DNA from: CAZLMW01 sp964560875
Lineage (GTDB): Bacteria > Myxococcota_A > UBA9042
Assembly: GCA_964560875.1 (NCBI GenBank)
Contig: CAZLMW010000039.1
Coordinates: 1 to 62,594 of the forward strand
Length of the DNA: 62,594 nt
Direction of reading: 5' to 3'
Numbering within the stretch: position 1 is the first letter of the stretch; each line of letters starts with the position of its first letter. The notes below the pieces were generated by a model. The model made no database searches, had not been told where the DNA came from, and saw only the letters and a list, made by a program, of their open reading frames with translations. The position numbers and the translations under genes were made by a program. Positions 34,477 through 43,130 of the stretch are shown one piece after another.

Positions 34477-35070
34477 ATGGCTGAGAACGAGAACAACAAC
34501 GAGCAGGTCGAAGCGGCCGTGCCCCCGCCCCCACCCGAAGCGCCGGCTCCCGAAGCTGCTGCTCCCGAAGGTCCGGCCCCCGAAGCCGCGGCACCCGTCG
34601 AAGCGGCTCCCGAAGTGGCTCCCGTCGAAGCGGCTCCCGAAGGTCCGGCCCCCGAAGCCGCAGCACCCGTCGAAGCGGCTCCCGAAGCTCCAGCCCCCGA
34701 AGCCGCAGCACCCGTCGACGCGGCCCCTGAAGCTCCGGCCCCTGAAGCTCCGGCGGTCCCCGAAGTCCCGGCAGCGCCCGCGGCTCCGGCGGTGGCAGTC
34801 AAGACCGAGGGCGGCGCCGAGCGTCACCGTCGTCAGCTGACCGGCATCGTCGTCGGCACCAACAGCGAAAAGACCGCCGTTGTCGCCGTGACCCGTCGCT
34901 TCCTGCACCCGCGCTACCGCAAGTACGTCAAGCGCACCAAGAAGTACCTGGTGCACGACGAGCACAACACGTGCGGAATGGGCGACGAGGTCCTCATCGA
35001 GGAATGCCGCCCCATGAGCAAGCGCAAGCGCTGGCGCCACCGGTCAACGATCCGGCAGGGCAAGCGGTAG
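34477..35070 (+). CDS. rpsQ: 30S ribosomal protein S17 with long Pro/Ala/Glu N-terminal extension
   Basis: 197 residues, more than twice the usual ~85. Residues 116-197 are a full S17 OB fold: RRQLTGIVVGTNSEKTAVV, YVKRTKKYLVHDEHNTC and GDEVLIEECRPMSKRKRW. Residues 1-115 are a low-complexity extension: an Asn/Glu start, five prolines, then repeats of AP-EAPAPEAA and PVEAAPE-type units that recur as near-identical DNA repeats (about 34530-34790). The extension is in frame, starts at an ATG with GGAGG upstream, and there is no other good start before the S17 core. It is acidic, opposite to a normal ribosomal tail, and should project from the 30S body. Confidence 0.93.
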   Translation: MAENENNNEQVEAAVPPPPPEAPAPEAAAPEGPAPEAAAPVEAAPEVAPVEAAPEGPAPEAAAPVEAAPEAPAPEAAAPVDAAPEAPAPEAPAVPEVPAAPAAPAVAVKTEGGAERHRRQLTGIVVGTNSEKTAVVAVTRRFLHPRYRKYVKRTKKYLVHDEHNTCGMGDEVLIEECRPMSKRKRWRHRSTIRQGKR

Positions 35071-35137
35071 GAGCCTCCAGCTCCAGTAGTCAACAACCCT
35101 GCGGCCGGTCGTAAGACGGGCCACGGCGGAGGACGAA

Positions 35138-35506
35138 ATGATTCAGAGCGAAAGCATGCTCGGCGCGGCGGATAACTCCGGCGCCAAGCGTCTTCGGTGC
35201 ATCAAGGTGCTCGGCGGCAGTAAGCGGAAATACGCGTCGGTCGGCGACGTCATCGTCTGCTCGGTGCGCGAGGCCATGCCGCACAGCAAGGTCAAAGTCG
35301 GCGACATCGTGCGCTGCGTGGTGGTCCGCACCACCAAAGAAGTGGGTCGCGAAGACGGGTCGTACATCAAGTTCGACAACAACGCCGCGGTCCTCATCAA
35401 CCCCACGGGCGAGCCCGTCGGCACCCGTATCTTCGGCCCGGTGGCTCGCGAACTGCGCGCCAAGCGGTACATGAAGATCGTGTCGCTGGCTCCGGAGGTC
35501 CTGTAG
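35138..35506 (+). CDS. rplN: 50S ribosomal protein L14
   Basis: 122 residues. MIQSESMLGAADNSGAKRLR, GDIVRCVVVRTTKEVGR and GTRIFGPVARELRAKRYMKI are diagnostic. L14 forms an intersubunit bridge. Confidence 0.97.
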   Translation: MIQSESMLGAADNSGAKRLRCIKVLGGSKRKYASVGDVIVCSVREAMPHSKVKVGDIVRCVVVRTTKEVGREDGSYIKFDNNAAVLINPTGEPVGTRIFGPVARELRAKRYMKIVSLAPEVL

Positions 35507-35508
35507 TC

Positions 35509-35838
35509 ATGCGCAAGATCAAGAAAGGCGACCTCGTCTTCGTCCTCGCGGGCAAGGACAAGGGCAAGACCGGCAAGGTGCTCCGCCTCATCAAGGGCGG
35601 CGAGCGATGCCTGGTCGAAGGCGTCAACCACCACATGCACCACATCAAGCAAGGTCGCGGCCCCGAGGCCGGTATCGTGCGGAAAGAGGCGCCCATCGCC
35701 ATCAGTAACCTGGCGCTCGTGAGCCCGACGACCGGTCAGCCGGTTCGCGTCGGATTCACCACCGTCGAGGACGCCAACGGCAAAGAGCGCAAGGTCCGCG
35801 TCGTGCACAAGACTGGCGAGATCCTCGACCAGGTCTAG
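35509..35838 (+). CDS. rplX: 50S ribosomal protein L24
   Basis: 109 residues, 2 bases after rplN. The KOW motif KKGDLVFVLAGKDKGKTGKV and VEGVNHHMHHIKQG fit L24, an assembly initiator protein of the large subunit. Confidence 0.96.
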   Translation: MRKIKKGDLVFVLAGKDKGKTGKVLRLIKGGERCLVEGVNHHMHHIKQGRGPEAGIVRKEAPIAISNLALVSPTTGQPVRVGFTTVEDANGKERKVRVVHKTGEILDQV

Positions 35839-35925
35839 GACCAAGCAACCACCACGTCCCGAGATCAGCTGCCGCCCACAAGGGGTATGAGAGCCGCCTG
35901 AAGCCCGGAACGAGAGGAAAGAACG

Positions 35926-36468
35926 ATGACTCCGCGATTGAAGACGAAGTACAGCAAAGAGGTCGCGCCGAAGCTGCGCGAAGAGTTCGCCTTCGCAAAC
36001 ACCATGATGATCCCGAAGATCACCAAGATCACGGTCAACTTTGGCCTCGGCGAGGCCGTGTCCAACCCGAAGATCATCGACCCCTGCGTCGACCAGATGA
36101 CGAAGATCGCCGGTCAGAAGCCGGTGGTGACGCGCGCCAAAGGCTCGATCAGTAACTTCAAACTCCGCGAAGGCATGCCGATCGGCGTCAAAGTGACGCT
36201 CCGCAAAGAGCGCATGTGGGAGTTCCTGGACCGTCTGCTGTCCGTCGCCCTTCCCCGGGTGCGCGACTTCCGCGGGGTCAGCCCCAAGGCGTTCGATGGC
36301 CGTGGCAACTACACGCTCGGCCTCAAGGAACAGATCATCTTCCCCGAGATCAACTACGACAAGGTCGACAAGATCCGCGGGATGAACATCACGATCACCA
36401 CTTCGGCTCGCAACGACGACGAAGGTCGCGCGCTGCTCAAAGCGATGGGGATGCCGTTCCGCCAGTAG
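35926..36468 (+). CDS. rplE: 50S ribosomal protein L5
   Basis: 180 residues. MMIPKITKITVNFGLGEAV, KPVVTRAKGSISNFKLREG and LPRVRDFRGVSPKAFDGRGN identify L5, which binds 5S rRNA and P-site tRNA. The 87-base gap upstream contains no gene. Confidence 0.97.
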   Translation: MTPRLKTKYSKEVAPKLREEFAFANTMMIPKITKITVNFGLGEAVSNPKIIDPCVDQMTKIAGQKPVVTRAKGSISNFKLREGMPIGVKVTLRKERMWEFLDRLLSVALPRVRDFRGVSPKAFDGRGNYTLGLKEQIIFPEINYDKVDKIRGMNITITTSARNDDEGRALLKAMGMPFRQ

Positions 36469-36559
36469 GCGGCGCGCCAATCCAGACGACACAGCTGGCC
36501 AAACGACACAGCTGTCCAGACGACACACAGAACTCAGCAATCAAGTAGAGGAAGCACCG

Positions 36560-36745
36560 ATGGCCAAGACATGCAAGATGGTCAACATGCACAAGAAACC
36601 GAAGTTCGCGGTGCGGCAGAAGAACCGCTGCAACCGCTGCGGACGTAACCGCGGTTTCATGCGCAAGTTCAAGCTTTGCCGCATCTGCTTTCGGCAGCTC
36701 GCGCTCAAGGGGCACCTGCCCGGCGTGACCAAGGCCAGCTGGTAG
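36560..36745 (+). CDS. rpsN: 30S ribosomal protein S14, zinc-binding type
   Basis: 61 residues; short type Z form with CNRCGRN and CRICFR (CxxC...CxxC), so it holds zinc. It is in the standard place between L5 and S8. Together with S4 and L36 it is the third C+ ribosomal protein here, so zinc supply may affect this ribosome. Confidence 0.96.
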   Translation: MAKTCKMVNMHKKPKFAVRQKNRCNRCGRNRGFMRKFKLCRICFRQLALKGHLPGVTKASW

Positions 36746-36815
36746 ACCCAATCGGTTTGCACGGAATGAGGCGGCGCCCAGGCGCCGGCCATCCGCAAGC
36801 AACGAGGAGAAGACA

Positions 36816-37217
36816 ATGACGTCCACCAACGATCCAATCAGCGATTTCTTGACCCGGATCCGCAACGCGCTCCTCGCGCGTCACGATTCGCTGCGTGCGC
36901 CCAAGAGCAAGATGCTCGTGCACATGGCGCGCATCCTCCGCGACGAGGGTTACATCGCGGGTTACGAAGAGCTCGACGAAGGCCCCCGCGGCAAGATCGT
37001 CGTGCACCTTCGCTACCTGCAGGACAAGAGCAGCGCGATTACCAAGCTGACCCGCATCAGCCGCCCGAGCCGTCGTCGCTACGTCGGCGCTGGGGAGGTC
37101 CCGCGCGTCAAGAACGGCCTCGGCATCGCCATCATCTCGACGTCCAAGGGCGTGATGACCGGCAACGACGCGCGTCGCAACAACGTGGGCGGCGAAGTCC
37201 TCTGCACCATCTGGTAG
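36816..37217 (+). CDS. rpsH: 30S ribosomal protein S8
   Basis: 133 residues. NDPISDFLTRIRNALLARHD and the C-terminal GLGIAIISTSKGVMTGNDAR / GGEVLCTIW are typical. S8 binds helix 21 of 16S rRNA and is the usual translational repressor of spc operons. Confidence 0.97.
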   Translation: MTSTNDPISDFLTRIRNALLARHDSLRAPKSKMLVHMARILRDEGYIAGYEELDEGPRGKIVVHLRYLQDKSSAITKLTRISRPSRRRYVGAGEVPRVKNGLGIAIISTSKGVMTGNDARRNNVGGEVLCTIW

Positions 37218-37289
37218 CCGAGACACGGACCACCACCGACCGGGTAGAGCGGCGCCGCGGCGTCCGAGCCAAGCCCGAGCGAGGAAACC

Positions 37290-37847
37290 ATGAGCAAGAA
37301 GAAGTTCACTCCCAGCCGCATCGGCAAGCAGCCCATCGCGATCCCCAAGGGCGTCGACGTGAAGATCAACGGTAACGTTGTCACGGTGAAGGGCCCCAAG
37401 GGCACGCTGAGCCGCGAGTTCCAAGACGTCGAGATCACGTCGGACGGCAAGCGGATCGTCGTCGCGCCGGTCGTCCAGACCAACCTGGCCAAGGCGATGC
37501 ACGGTCTTGGCCGCGCGCTGCTCAACAACATGGTCACGGGCGTCTCGACCGGTTACAAGCGCGAGCTCGAAGTCCAGGGCGTTGGTTACCGTATTGCGCA
37601 GTCTGGCCAGACACTGACGTTTAGCGTCGGCTTCAGCCACGAGGTGAAGTACGAAGTACCCAAGGGCGTCACGGCGAAGGTCACCGCGCAGACGAAGCTC
37701 TCGCTCGAGGGCATCAACAAAGAGGAGCTCGGCCAGGTCGCGGCCAGCATCCGCGGCATTCGCCCGCCCGAGCCGTACAAGGGCAAAGGCATCCGCTACG
37801 CAGGCGAGCACGTGCGCCGCAAAGCCGGTAAGGCCGCTGGCAAGTAG
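37290..37847 (+). CDS. rplF: 50S ribosomal protein L6
   Basis: 185 residues. SRIGKQPIAIPKGVDVKI, LGRALLNNMVTGVSTGYKRE, and the signature PPEPYKGKGIRYAGEHVRRK identify L6 near the GTPase centre. Confidence 0.97.
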   Translation: MSKKKFTPSRIGKQPIAIPKGVDVKINGNVVTVKGPKGTLSREFQDVEITSDGKRIVVAPVVQTNLAKAMHGLGRALLNNMVTGVSTGYKRELEVQGVGYRIAQSGQTLTFSVGFSHEVKYEVPKGVTAKVTAQTKLSLEGINKEELGQVAASIRGIRPPEPYKGKGIRYAGEHVRRKAGKAAGK

Positions 37848-37912
37848 CTCAAGCAGCTGCCCGCCACCCACGAATCAACGATTACGACGAAGAAAGAGCG
37901 ACGGAGACAACC

Positions 37913-38383
37913 ATGCTCGCACGAAAGTTCAGCAACAAGCGTCGGCACCGCAAGTACCGTCTGCGTTTCAAGATCCGCGGCACCGCGGACCGGCCGCGCC
38001 TCTCGGTGTTCCGTTCGGCGCGCCACATGTACGCCCAGGTCATCGACGACGATTCCGGCAAAACGCTTGCCGCCGCGTCGACACTCGACAAGAGCTTCGC
38101 AGCCTTTTCGGGCGACAAGACCGAGGCCGCCAAGAAGGTCGGCGAGCTGGTGGTAGCCCGCGCACTCGACGCCGGCGTCCGCAAGATGGTGTTCGATCGC
38201 AACGGCTTCATCTACCACGGCCGAATCGCCGCGGTGTCGAAGTTCGCCCACAGCAAAGGCCTGCTCACCAAGACCGGATTCAACGGAACCTGGCCGGAGC
38301 CTGCCGCCGAAGAACCCGCTGCTGAAGCCGCGCCGGCCCTCGATGCCGACGCTGGTGCAGCAACCGACGAGAACAAGGAGTAA
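37913..38383 (+). CDS. rplR: 50S ribosomal protein L18 with acidic C-terminal tail
   Basis: 156 residues instead of about 120. The core (RLRFKIRGTADRPRLSVFRS, HMYAQVIDD, DRNGFIYHGRIAAV) is a normal 5S-rRNA-binding L18. After LLTKTGFNGTW a 35-residue Ala/Glu/Pro/Asp tail follows (PEPAAEEPAAEAAPALDADA), similar in style to the S17 extension. A stop then leaves 3 bases before rpsE. Confidence 0.94.
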   Translation: MLARKFSNKRRHRKYRLRFKIRGTADRPRLSVFRSARHMYAQVIDDDSGKTLAAASTLDKSFAAFSGDKTEAAKKVGELVVARALDAGVRKMVFDRNGFIYHGRIAAVSKFAHSKGLLTKTGFNGTWPEPAAEEPAAEAAPALDADAGAATDENKE

Positions 38384-38386
38384 ACG

Positions 38387-38914
38387 ATGGCTAATCCCCG
38401 TCAGCAGCGCGGACGGCGCGATCGCGATGAGCTCGATGAGGGCTTCGAGAGCAACACCGTCAACATCAACCGTACCGCCAAGGTCGTGAAGGGCGGTCGC
38501 CGCTTCTCCTTCGGCGCGCTCGTCGTGGTCGGCAACGGCTCCGGTCGTGTCGGCATCGGCAATGGCAAAGCCAACGAGGTGCCCGAGGCGATCCGCAAGG
38601 GTACGCAGAAGGCACGTCGCGCGATCTTCGATGTCCCGCTCGTCAGCGGCACGATCCCCCACGAAGCGATGGGTCGTCACGGCGCCGGCAAGGTGCTGCT
38701 CAAGCCCGCCAGCCCCGGTACCGGTATTATCGCCGGCGGACCGGTCCGCGCGGTGCTCGAGTCCGCTGGTGTGCGCAACATCATCACGAAGTGCATCGGC
38801 AGCAACAACCCGCACAACGTCGTGCACGCCACGGTGGACGCGCTCAAGCAGCTGCGCACCCGTGAGATGGTCGCGCTTCGTCGCGGCAAGAACGTCGAGG
38901 ATATCCGCGGCTAA
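38387..38914 (+). CDS. rpsE: 30S ribosomal protein S5
   Basis: 175 residues. VNINRTAKVVKGGRRFSFGA, GFGxA-like VGIGNGKANEVPEAIRK and KPASPGTGIIAGGPVRAVLE fit S5, which acts in mRNA unwinding and fidelity. It is the last gene before a 480-base break; rpmD (L30), normally next, is absent. Confidence 0.97.
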   Translation: MANPRQQRGRRDRDELDEGFESNTVNINRTAKVVKGGRRFSFGALVVVGNGSGRVGIGNGKANEVPEAIRKGTQKARRAIFDVPLVSGTIPHEAMGRHGAGKVLLKPASPGTGIIAGGPVRAVLESAGVRNIITKCIGSNNPHNVVHATVDALKQLRTREMVALRRGKNVEDIRG

Positions 38915-39028
38915 TCGCCCGGTCTCGTCAACCTCATTTGACGTACCCGCGTCGCTGACCCAGGTGTCGGCGGCGCGGTTCGTCGTTTTGGCGTTGGCGA
39001 CCAGGGCATCGACGTCGCCACGATCGCC

Positions 39029-39058
39029 CGGTGCTCATTTGTTGCAATTCTAGCACCG
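39029..39058 (+). terminator. hairpin downstream of rpsE
   Basis: CGGTGCT (39029-39035) pairs with AGCACCG (39052-39058) across a 16-base AT-rich loop, 115 bases after rpsE. There is no clear U-run, so termination or attenuation is only possible. The remaining 480-base gap contains one dispersed palindrome, a promoter and the rplO leader; no L30 gene or tRNA is visible. Confidence 0.35.
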
Positions 39059-39087
39059 TGGACTCTAACCAGCTGTAGTTATGCGTG

Positions 39088-39114
39088 TTTTGAACGTCTC
39101 TGAGACCTTCGAAT
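39088..39114 (-). repeat. dispersed palindrome, single copy
   Basis: A 27-bp copy in reverse orientation to those at 22313 and 53212, differing from the latter by one base. It lies between rpsE and rplO, upstream of the internal promoter. Confidence 0.8.
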
Positions 39115-39212
39115 GAACCTTGAGTCGGCGCTGTCGTATTGGCATGAAAGCGGTCTTCGGGCCCGGGAATCGGCGCGCTGGAAGCCGTCGGCGGTACGGA
39201 TCGAAAAAGGGC

Positions 39213-39240
39213 TTGCAATCCCCCGAAGTATCCCTATAGT
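39213..39240 (+). promoter_or_regulatory. internal promoter upstream of rplO
   Basis: TTGCAA (39213-39218) and TATAGT (39235-39240), spaced by 16 bases, are followed by a very GC-rich discriminator (CCGCGCCCC), a style seen at stringently controlled stable-RNA and ribosomal promoters. It would start a transcript for rplO-secY and the downstream genes with a leader of about 150 bases. That leader contains a CCCGAC/GTCGGG stem at 39307-39328. Confidence 0.65.
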
Positions 39241-39394
39241 CCGCGCCCCGCGCCCCGGACCGCGTTTGGTTCCGAGGCCCGCTACAACAAGCTGTAACGC
39301 GAGTCTCCCGACAGCCATCGCAGTCGGGTAGGCGCAAGTCGACGGCAAGGCCCGAGCCATCATGGCCCAAGCCCCCGTCGCAGCGAGGTAGACG

Positions 39395-39844
39395 ATGAAC
39401 GAACTCAGCAATCTGCGCCCCCCGAAGGGAGCCACTCGCCCGCGTAAACGCAAGGGTCGTGGTATCGGTTCGCGCTTGGGCAAGACGGCCGGTCGCGGCC
39501 ACAAGGGCGCCGGTCAGCGCACCGGCAGCAAGCGCCCGGCGTGGTTCGAAGGCGGCCAGATGCCGATCGCGCGCCGCCTCCCGAAGGTCGGCTTCACCAA
39601 CATCTTTGCCAAGCGCTGGGCCATCGTGAACGTCGGCGATCTCGATCGATTCGAGGCTGGCGCGCGCGTGGACGAAGCCGCGCTCAAGGCCGCAGGGCTC
39701 ATCAAGGGCCGCTACGACCTGGTCAAGATCCTCGGCGACGGCGAGCTCGAAATCGCCCTGACCGTTGTCGCCAATAAGTTCAGCAAGGGCGCCGCGTCCA
39801 AGATCTCCGCCGCCGGCGGCAGCACGGAGGTAGTGGGTGGCTAA
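39395..39844 (+). CDS. rplO: 50S ribosomal protein L15
   Basis: 149 residues. MNELSNLRPPKGATRPRKRK, GRGIGSRLGKTAGRGHKGAG and WFEGGQMPIARRLPKVGF identify L15. It overlaps the secY start by 8 bases, so translation is coupled. Confidence 0.96.
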   Translation: MNELSNLRPPKGATRPRKRKGRGIGSRLGKTAGRGHKGAGQRTGSKRPAWFEGGQMPIARRLPKVGFTNIFAKRWAIVNVGDLDRFEAGARVDEAALKAAGLIKGRYDLVKILGDGELEIALTVVANKFSKGAASKISAAGGSTEVVGG

Positions 39845-41326
39845 CCCTCTGCGCAATATCGGCAACATCCCCGAGCTGAAGAACCGTATCCTCTTCACGC
39901 TCGCGATGTTGGGCGTCTACCGCATCGGCGTTTTCGTCGGTGTGCCGGGCGTCGATCCGCAGGTGATGAAGGAGTACCTGCAAGCGCAGGGCGGGGGCCT
40001 GTTGGGCATGTTCAACATGTTCACGGGTGGCGCTCTGGAGCAGGTCTCCATTTTCGCGCTCGGCATCATGCCGTACATCAGCGCCAGCATCATTTTGCAA
40101 CTTCTCACCGTGGTCATTCCGGCCGTCGAACGCCTCAACAAAGAAGGCGAGGCCGGGCGCCGCAAGATCAACCAGTACACGCGCTATGGCACGGTTCTGT
40201 TGTCGGTCATCCAGGGAGCCTTTATGGCGACGTGGTTGCAGTCGATGAACAACCAGATGCTGGGTGCGAGCAGCACGGTGGCCGCGACGAGCGGTATCGG
40301 CTTCATCCTCATGACGATCCTTGTGCTCACGACGGGCACGGTCTTCATCATGTGGCTGGGCGAGCAGATCACCGCGCGCGGTATCGGTAACGGTATTTCG
40401 TTGATCATCTACGCGGGTATCGTCGCGGGCCTCCCGTCCGCGATGAAGCAGACCTACGACTTGTGGTCCAACGGCCAGATGTCGCTACCAGTGCTGATGT
40501 TCATCTTCGCAACGGTGTTCCTGGTCATCGCCGTCATCGTCTACTTCGAGCGCGCTCAGCGCCGCATCCCGGTCCAGTACGCCAAGCGCGTTGTCGGTCG
40601 CCAGGTGATGCAGGCTCAGGGCTCGTTCTTGCCGCTGAAGGTCAACACCGCGGGCGTTATCCCGCCGATCTTCGCGTCGTCCATCCTGATGTTCCCGGCA
40701 ACCCTGGCGCAGTTTGTGCCCGACAACCCGGTCATCATCGAGATGCTCAACGCGATCGTGCCGGGACGCACGTTGTATAACGTCGTCTACGTCGCGCTGA
40801 TTATCTTCTTCTGCTACTTCTACACCGCGGTCACGTTCAACCCGCTCGATGTGGCAGNNNNNNNNNNNNNNNNNNNNNNNNNNNNNNNNNNNNNNNNNNN
40901 NNNNNNNNNNNNNNNNNNNNNNNNNNNNNNNNNNNNNNNNNNNNNNNNNNNNNNNNNATCTTCTTCTGCTACTTCTACACCGCGGTCACGTTCAACCCGC
41001 TCGATGTGGCAGACAACCTCAAGAAAGGTGGCGGCTTCGTCCCCGGCGTCCGCGCTGGCAAGAAGACCGCCGAATACATCGACAAGGTGCTCTCGCGCAT
41101 CACGTTTGCCGGCTCGATCTACGTGTCGGCAGTGTGTGTCCTGCCGGGCTTCCTGCAGCTCGAGTTCAACGTTCCGTTCTACTTCGGTGGCACTTCGCTG
41201 CTCATCGTTGTTGGCGTCGCGATGGACACCGCGCAGCAGATTGAGAGTCACCTCATCACCCGCAGCTACGACGGCTTCGCTGGACCCCGCGGTCCGCGAA
41301 TGCGTGGCCGGCGCGCGGCGGCCTGA
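39837..41326 (+). CDS. secY: preprotein translocase subunit SecY (interrupted by an assembly gap)
   Basis: SecY is the channel of the Sec translocon in the inner membrane. GTG 39837 is preceded by GGAGG. NPLRNIGNIPELKNRILFTL, GIMPYISASIILQLL and RRIPVQYAKR are typical, and ten transmembrane helices are expected. The open frame is broken by 100 Ns at 40858-40957, and the 55 bases before the Ns recur after them. If the duplicate and the Ns are removed (40858-41012), the frame continues from NPLDVA straight into DNLKKGGGFVPGVRAG and gives 444 residues, the normal size. So the gene is intact and the apparent frameshift is an artefact. Confidence 0.95.
40803..41012. other. scaffold gap with duplicated 55-bp flanks
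   Basis: One hundred Ns (40858-40957) are flanked by identical 55-base sequences (40803-40857 and 40958-41012). A 55-base shared end is what two contigs of a k=55 graph assembly would have; the scaffolder left the overlap unmerged. Confidence 0.95.
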
Positions 41327-41362
41327 TCGCTACGGCGACTGCAGCAGCAAGAGGATAAGGCA

Positions 41363-41476
41363 ATGAAGGTTCGACCCTCCGTCAAGCGCATGTGCGACAA
41401 GTGCCGCGTCATCAAGCGGCGTGGCGTGGTGCGCGTGATCTGCGAAAACCCCAAGCACAAGCAGCGCCAGGGCTAG
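41363..41476 (+). CDS. rpmJ: 50S ribosomal protein L36, zinc-binding type
   Basis: 37 residues, MKVRPSVKRMCDKCRVIKRR followed by VICENPKHKQ. The CxxC...C...H set is the C+ zinc form. It lies in its usual position between secY and rpsM, but adk, map and infA, often found here, are absent. GAGG is upstream of the ATG. Confidence 0.95.
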   Translation: MKVRPSVKRMCDKCRVIKRRGVVRVICENPKHKQRQG

Positions 41477-41511
41477 GCCCAAACGCCCGTTAGGATAACT
41501 GGAGTCCCACC

Positions 41512-41880
41512 ATGGCACGTATTGCTGGCGTCGACCTTCCTCGTCGGAAGCGCATCGACATCGCCCTGCGTTCGATCTACGGCGTCGGTCCGAAGATCTC
41601 CAAGGATGTCTGCCGCAAGGCCGGCGTTCCTGGCGACAAGCGCACCGAGACCCTGACCGACCAAGACATCATTCGTATCCGCGAAGTGCTTGAGACGCAG
41701 TACAAGGTCGAAGGCGACCTGCGTCGTCAGGTTGCGATGGATATCAAGCGCCTGATGGACCTCGGTTGCTACCGCGGCCTTCGCCACCGCAAGGGCCTGC
41801 CGGTCCGCGGACAGCGCACGCATACCAACTCGCGAACCCGCAAGGGACCGAAGCGTCAGGCGATCAAAAAGAAGAAGTAG
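41512..41880 (+). CDS. rpsM: 30S ribosomal protein S13
   Basis: 122 residues. MARIAGVDLPRRKRIDIAL, LGCYRGLRHRKGLPVRGQRT and the basic tail are diagnostic. S13 forms bridges between subunits and contacts the P-site tRNA. Confidence 0.97.
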   Translation: MARIAGVDLPRRKRIDIALRSIYGVGPKISKDVCRKAGVPGDKRTETLTDQDIIRIREVLETQYKVEGDLRRQVAMDIKRLMDLGCYRGLRHRKGLPVRGQRTHTNSRTRKGPKRQAIKKKK

Positions 41881-41923
41881 TCGTCGCTGACCCAGCGCAC
41901 GTACGAACAGAGAGGAACAGAAG

Positions 41924-42325
41924 ATGCCACCTCCCAAGGGAAAACGCGGTGTTCGCGTCAAGCGCAAAGACCGCAAGAACGTACAGACCGGTGTGGTTCA
42001 CATCGTGTCGACGTTCAACAACACGATGGTCACGATCACCGACGTCGCGGGCAACGCGTTGTCGTGGAGCAGTGCCGGTCGTCGCGGCTTCCGCGGCTCG
42101 CGCAAGTCGACGCCGTTCGCGGCGCAGATGGCAGCCGAAGATGCTGCTCGCAAAGCCATGGAGCACGGTCTGAAGACCGTCTCCGTCCGCGTCAAAGGTC
42201 CCGGCTCCGGCCGTGAGGCCGCGATGCGTGCCCTGCAGAACGTTGGTCTTCGCGTCACGCTCATCCGCGACGTCACCCCGATCCCGCACAACGGCTGCCG
42301 GCCCCGCAAGCGCCGCCGCGTCTAG
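41924..42325 (+). CDS. rpsK: 30S ribosomal protein S11
   Basis: 133 residues. GVVHIVSTFNNTMVTITD, GFRGSRKSTPFAAQMAAEDA and DVTPIPHNGCRPRKRRRV are typical of S11 on the 30S platform. Confidence 0.97.
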   Translation: MPPPKGKRGVRVKRKDRKNVQTGVVHIVSTFNNTMVTITDVAGNALSWSSAGRRGFRGSRKSTPFAAQMAAEDAARKAMEHGLKTVSVRVKGPGSGREAAMRALQNVGLRVTLIRDVTPIPHNGCRPRKRRRV

Positions 42326-42364
42326 CCGAAGCGATTCGTCGCAAGAGAACAGAGGAATACGAAA

Positions 42365-42994
42365 ATGGCTCGTTACACCGGACCCGTCTGCCGCCTGTGC
42401 CGCCGCGAAGGGCTCAAGCTCTTCCTCAAGGGCGAGCGCTGCTACACCGAAAAGTGCTCGTTCGAGCGCCGTGCGTTCGTGCCCGGCATGCACGGCCAGT
42501 CGCGCCGCAGCAAGGTGTCGGAGTATGGCCGTCAGCTTCGCGAGAAGCAGAAGGTCAAGCGCATCTACGGCCTGATGGAAAAGCAGTTCCGCAAGTACTA
42601 CACGCAGGCTGCGAAGAAGCAGGGCGTCACGGGCGAGAACCTGCTGCGTTACCTTGAGCGTCGCCTCGACAACACCGTGTTTCGCCTGGGCCTCGCCGCC
42701 AGCCGCTCCGAAGCGCGCCAGCTCGTGCGTCACGGCCACATCCACATCAACGGCCACCGCGCCAACATCCCCTCACTGCTGGTTCGCTCCGGCGACGCCA
42801 TCTCGGTTCGCGAGAAGTCCCGCGAGCAGGCCCGCATCGTCGAGTCGGTTGACGCCGTCGACCGCCGCGGCATCCCCGCGTGGCTCGAGTTTGATCGCAA
42901 GGCCATGACCGGCAAGGTCGTCACGCTTCCGCAGCGCAGCGACGTCCAGATGCCCATCGAGGAGCGCCTCATCGTCGAGCTCTACTCGAAGTAA
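42365..42994 (+). CDS. rpsD: 30S ribosomal protein S4, zinc-binding type
   Basis: 209 residues. It carries an N-terminal zinc site (Cys 9 and 12, and two more in ERCYTEKCSFERR), an S4 RNA-binding domain (RLDNTVFRLGLAASRSEARQ, RHGHIHINGHR), and a normal C-terminus (MPIEERLIVELYSK). S4 starts 16S assembly and is the usual alpha-operon regulator. Confidence 0.97.
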   Translation: MARYTGPVCRLCRREGLKLFLKGERCYTEKCSFERRAFVPGMHGQSRRSKVSEYGRQLREKQKVKRIYGLMEKQFRKYYTQAAKKQGVTGENLLRYLERRLDNTVFRLGLAASRSEARQLVRHGHIHINGHRANIPSLLVRSGDAISVREKSREQARIVESVDAVDRRGIPAWLEFDRKAMTGKVVTLPQRSDVQMPIEERLIVELYSK

Positions 42995-43130
42995 GAGGAC
43001 CGCGACACAGGATCCCGCCCCCGCGGACGCGCGGAGGCATTGGAACCGGCCCACACAACCGCCGAACTGGCGCTTGTACACGGGCCTATCAACCGACAGT
43101 TGATCGCAACAAGCGACGACCGGAGACATC

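Noticed and set aside
32637..34802. A 721-residue open frame on the minus strand opposite L22, S3, L16, L29 and S17
   Set aside because: It is antisense to five certain ribosomal genes; its Gly/Ala/Ser repeats are the mirror of the S17 repeat DNA. GC-rich coding DNA gives long antisense frames.
38915..39394. An L30 or tRNA gene in the rpsE-rplO gap
   Set aside because: No frame shows L30 motifs and no cloverleaf could be drawn; only repeat, promoter and leader features are seen.
39837..41366. SecY read straight through the Ns with a different C-terminal sequence
   Set aside because: The frame after the gap is wrong because of the 155 extra bases; the correct C-terminus is in the other frame, ending at 41326.
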